A DNA stretch of 64,000 bases from CALCNS01 sp937897315 (GTDB taxonomy: Bacteria; Bacillota; JAAYKD01). The notes beneath the pieces were generated by a model. The model made no database searches. It saw nothing but the letters and a program-made list of their open reading frames with translations, and was not told the DNA's origin. Positions within the stretch are counted from its first letter, which is position 1. Each line of letters starts with the position of its first letter. Location of the stretch: NCBI GenBank assembly GCA_036744005.1, contig DAINOJ010000004.1, positions 66,930-130,929 on the forward strand. Reading direction: 5' to 3'. Positions 63,928 through 64,000 of this stretch are shown here, piece by piece. The position numbers and the translations under genes are program-made.

Positions 63928-64000
63928 AGAAAAGCTGCTGAAGCATTTGATATGCTCCCTTTATGAGAGACAGTGAAATAAAAACCACTGTTAATCATGA
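63928..64000. other. Window end, possible insertion-sequence terminus
   Basis: After the TipA-like gene, TTGATATGCTCCCTTTATGA (63948-63967) and the following ACAGTG..CACTGT resemble from memory the ends of IS3-group elements in clostridia. No transposase is within the window, so this is weak. Confidence 0.25.

Noticed and set aside
1..64000. CRISPR arrays and rRNA genes
   Set aside because: No regularly spaced 25-40-bp repeats and no rRNA-like sequence were seen on reading both strands.

Overview
The window looks like the chromosome of a low-to-mid GC Bacillota, most likely a clostridial anaerobe. The grounds are strong AGGAGG-type ribosome sites, several TTG starts, AddAB-type recombination nucleases, M55 D-aminopeptidases, SLH-like modules in giant surface proteins, and sigma-A-type promoters with 17-bp spacers. 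All identifications come from reading the sequence; no database search was run.

Layout. (1) 1-9912 is the 3' part of a gene for a giant, mostly beta-domain surface protein. (2) 9980-14564 is leftward: a UgtP-like glycosyltransferase, an aminoglycoside 6-adenylyltransferase translationally coupled to an HpaI-type aldolase, and two tandem D-aminopeptidases. (3) 14676-15493 is rightward: RNase HI coupled to a MutT-type Nudix hydrolase. (4) 15642-25532 encodes a second giant secreted protein with three ~600-residue repeats. Each repeat has SLH-like motifs and a Cys/His cluster of constant length.

(5) 25727-41205 is read here as one integrated mobile element of about 15.5 kb. It is bounded by 23-bp inverted repeats matching at 21 positions and has a TnpX-like large serine recombinase at its left end. 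Its cargo is a class-2-like DISARM phage-defence operon: a Vsr-cytosine methyltransferase fusion, DrmE, the DrmA helicase and DrmB. A 56-residue HTH gene with a clear promoter precedes the operon and an HNH-like gene follows it. No drmC is visible. A fragment of an SLH/choline-binding-repeat protein sits just inside the right end.

(6) 41206-42277 is sparse, with one small membrane protein. (7) 42278-53395 holds an S9 peptidase, a glyoxalase-fold protein, a metallo-beta-lactamase-fold hydrolase, AddA/AddB and a DUF1846 protein. (8) 53436-63927 is rich in transporters: an MFS carrier, tRNA-Asp, a heterodimeric ABC exporter followed by a flavodoxin, an ABC-2 exporter behind a probable leader-peptide attenuator, a DUF4143-type AAA ATPase, and a TipA-like MerR regulator with a classical 19-bp-spacer promoter. 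The last ~70 bases may begin an insertion sequence.

Two themes run through the window: defence and drug handling (DISARM, AddAB, ANT(6)-like enzyme, exporters, TipA-like regulator) and very large cell-surface proteins.
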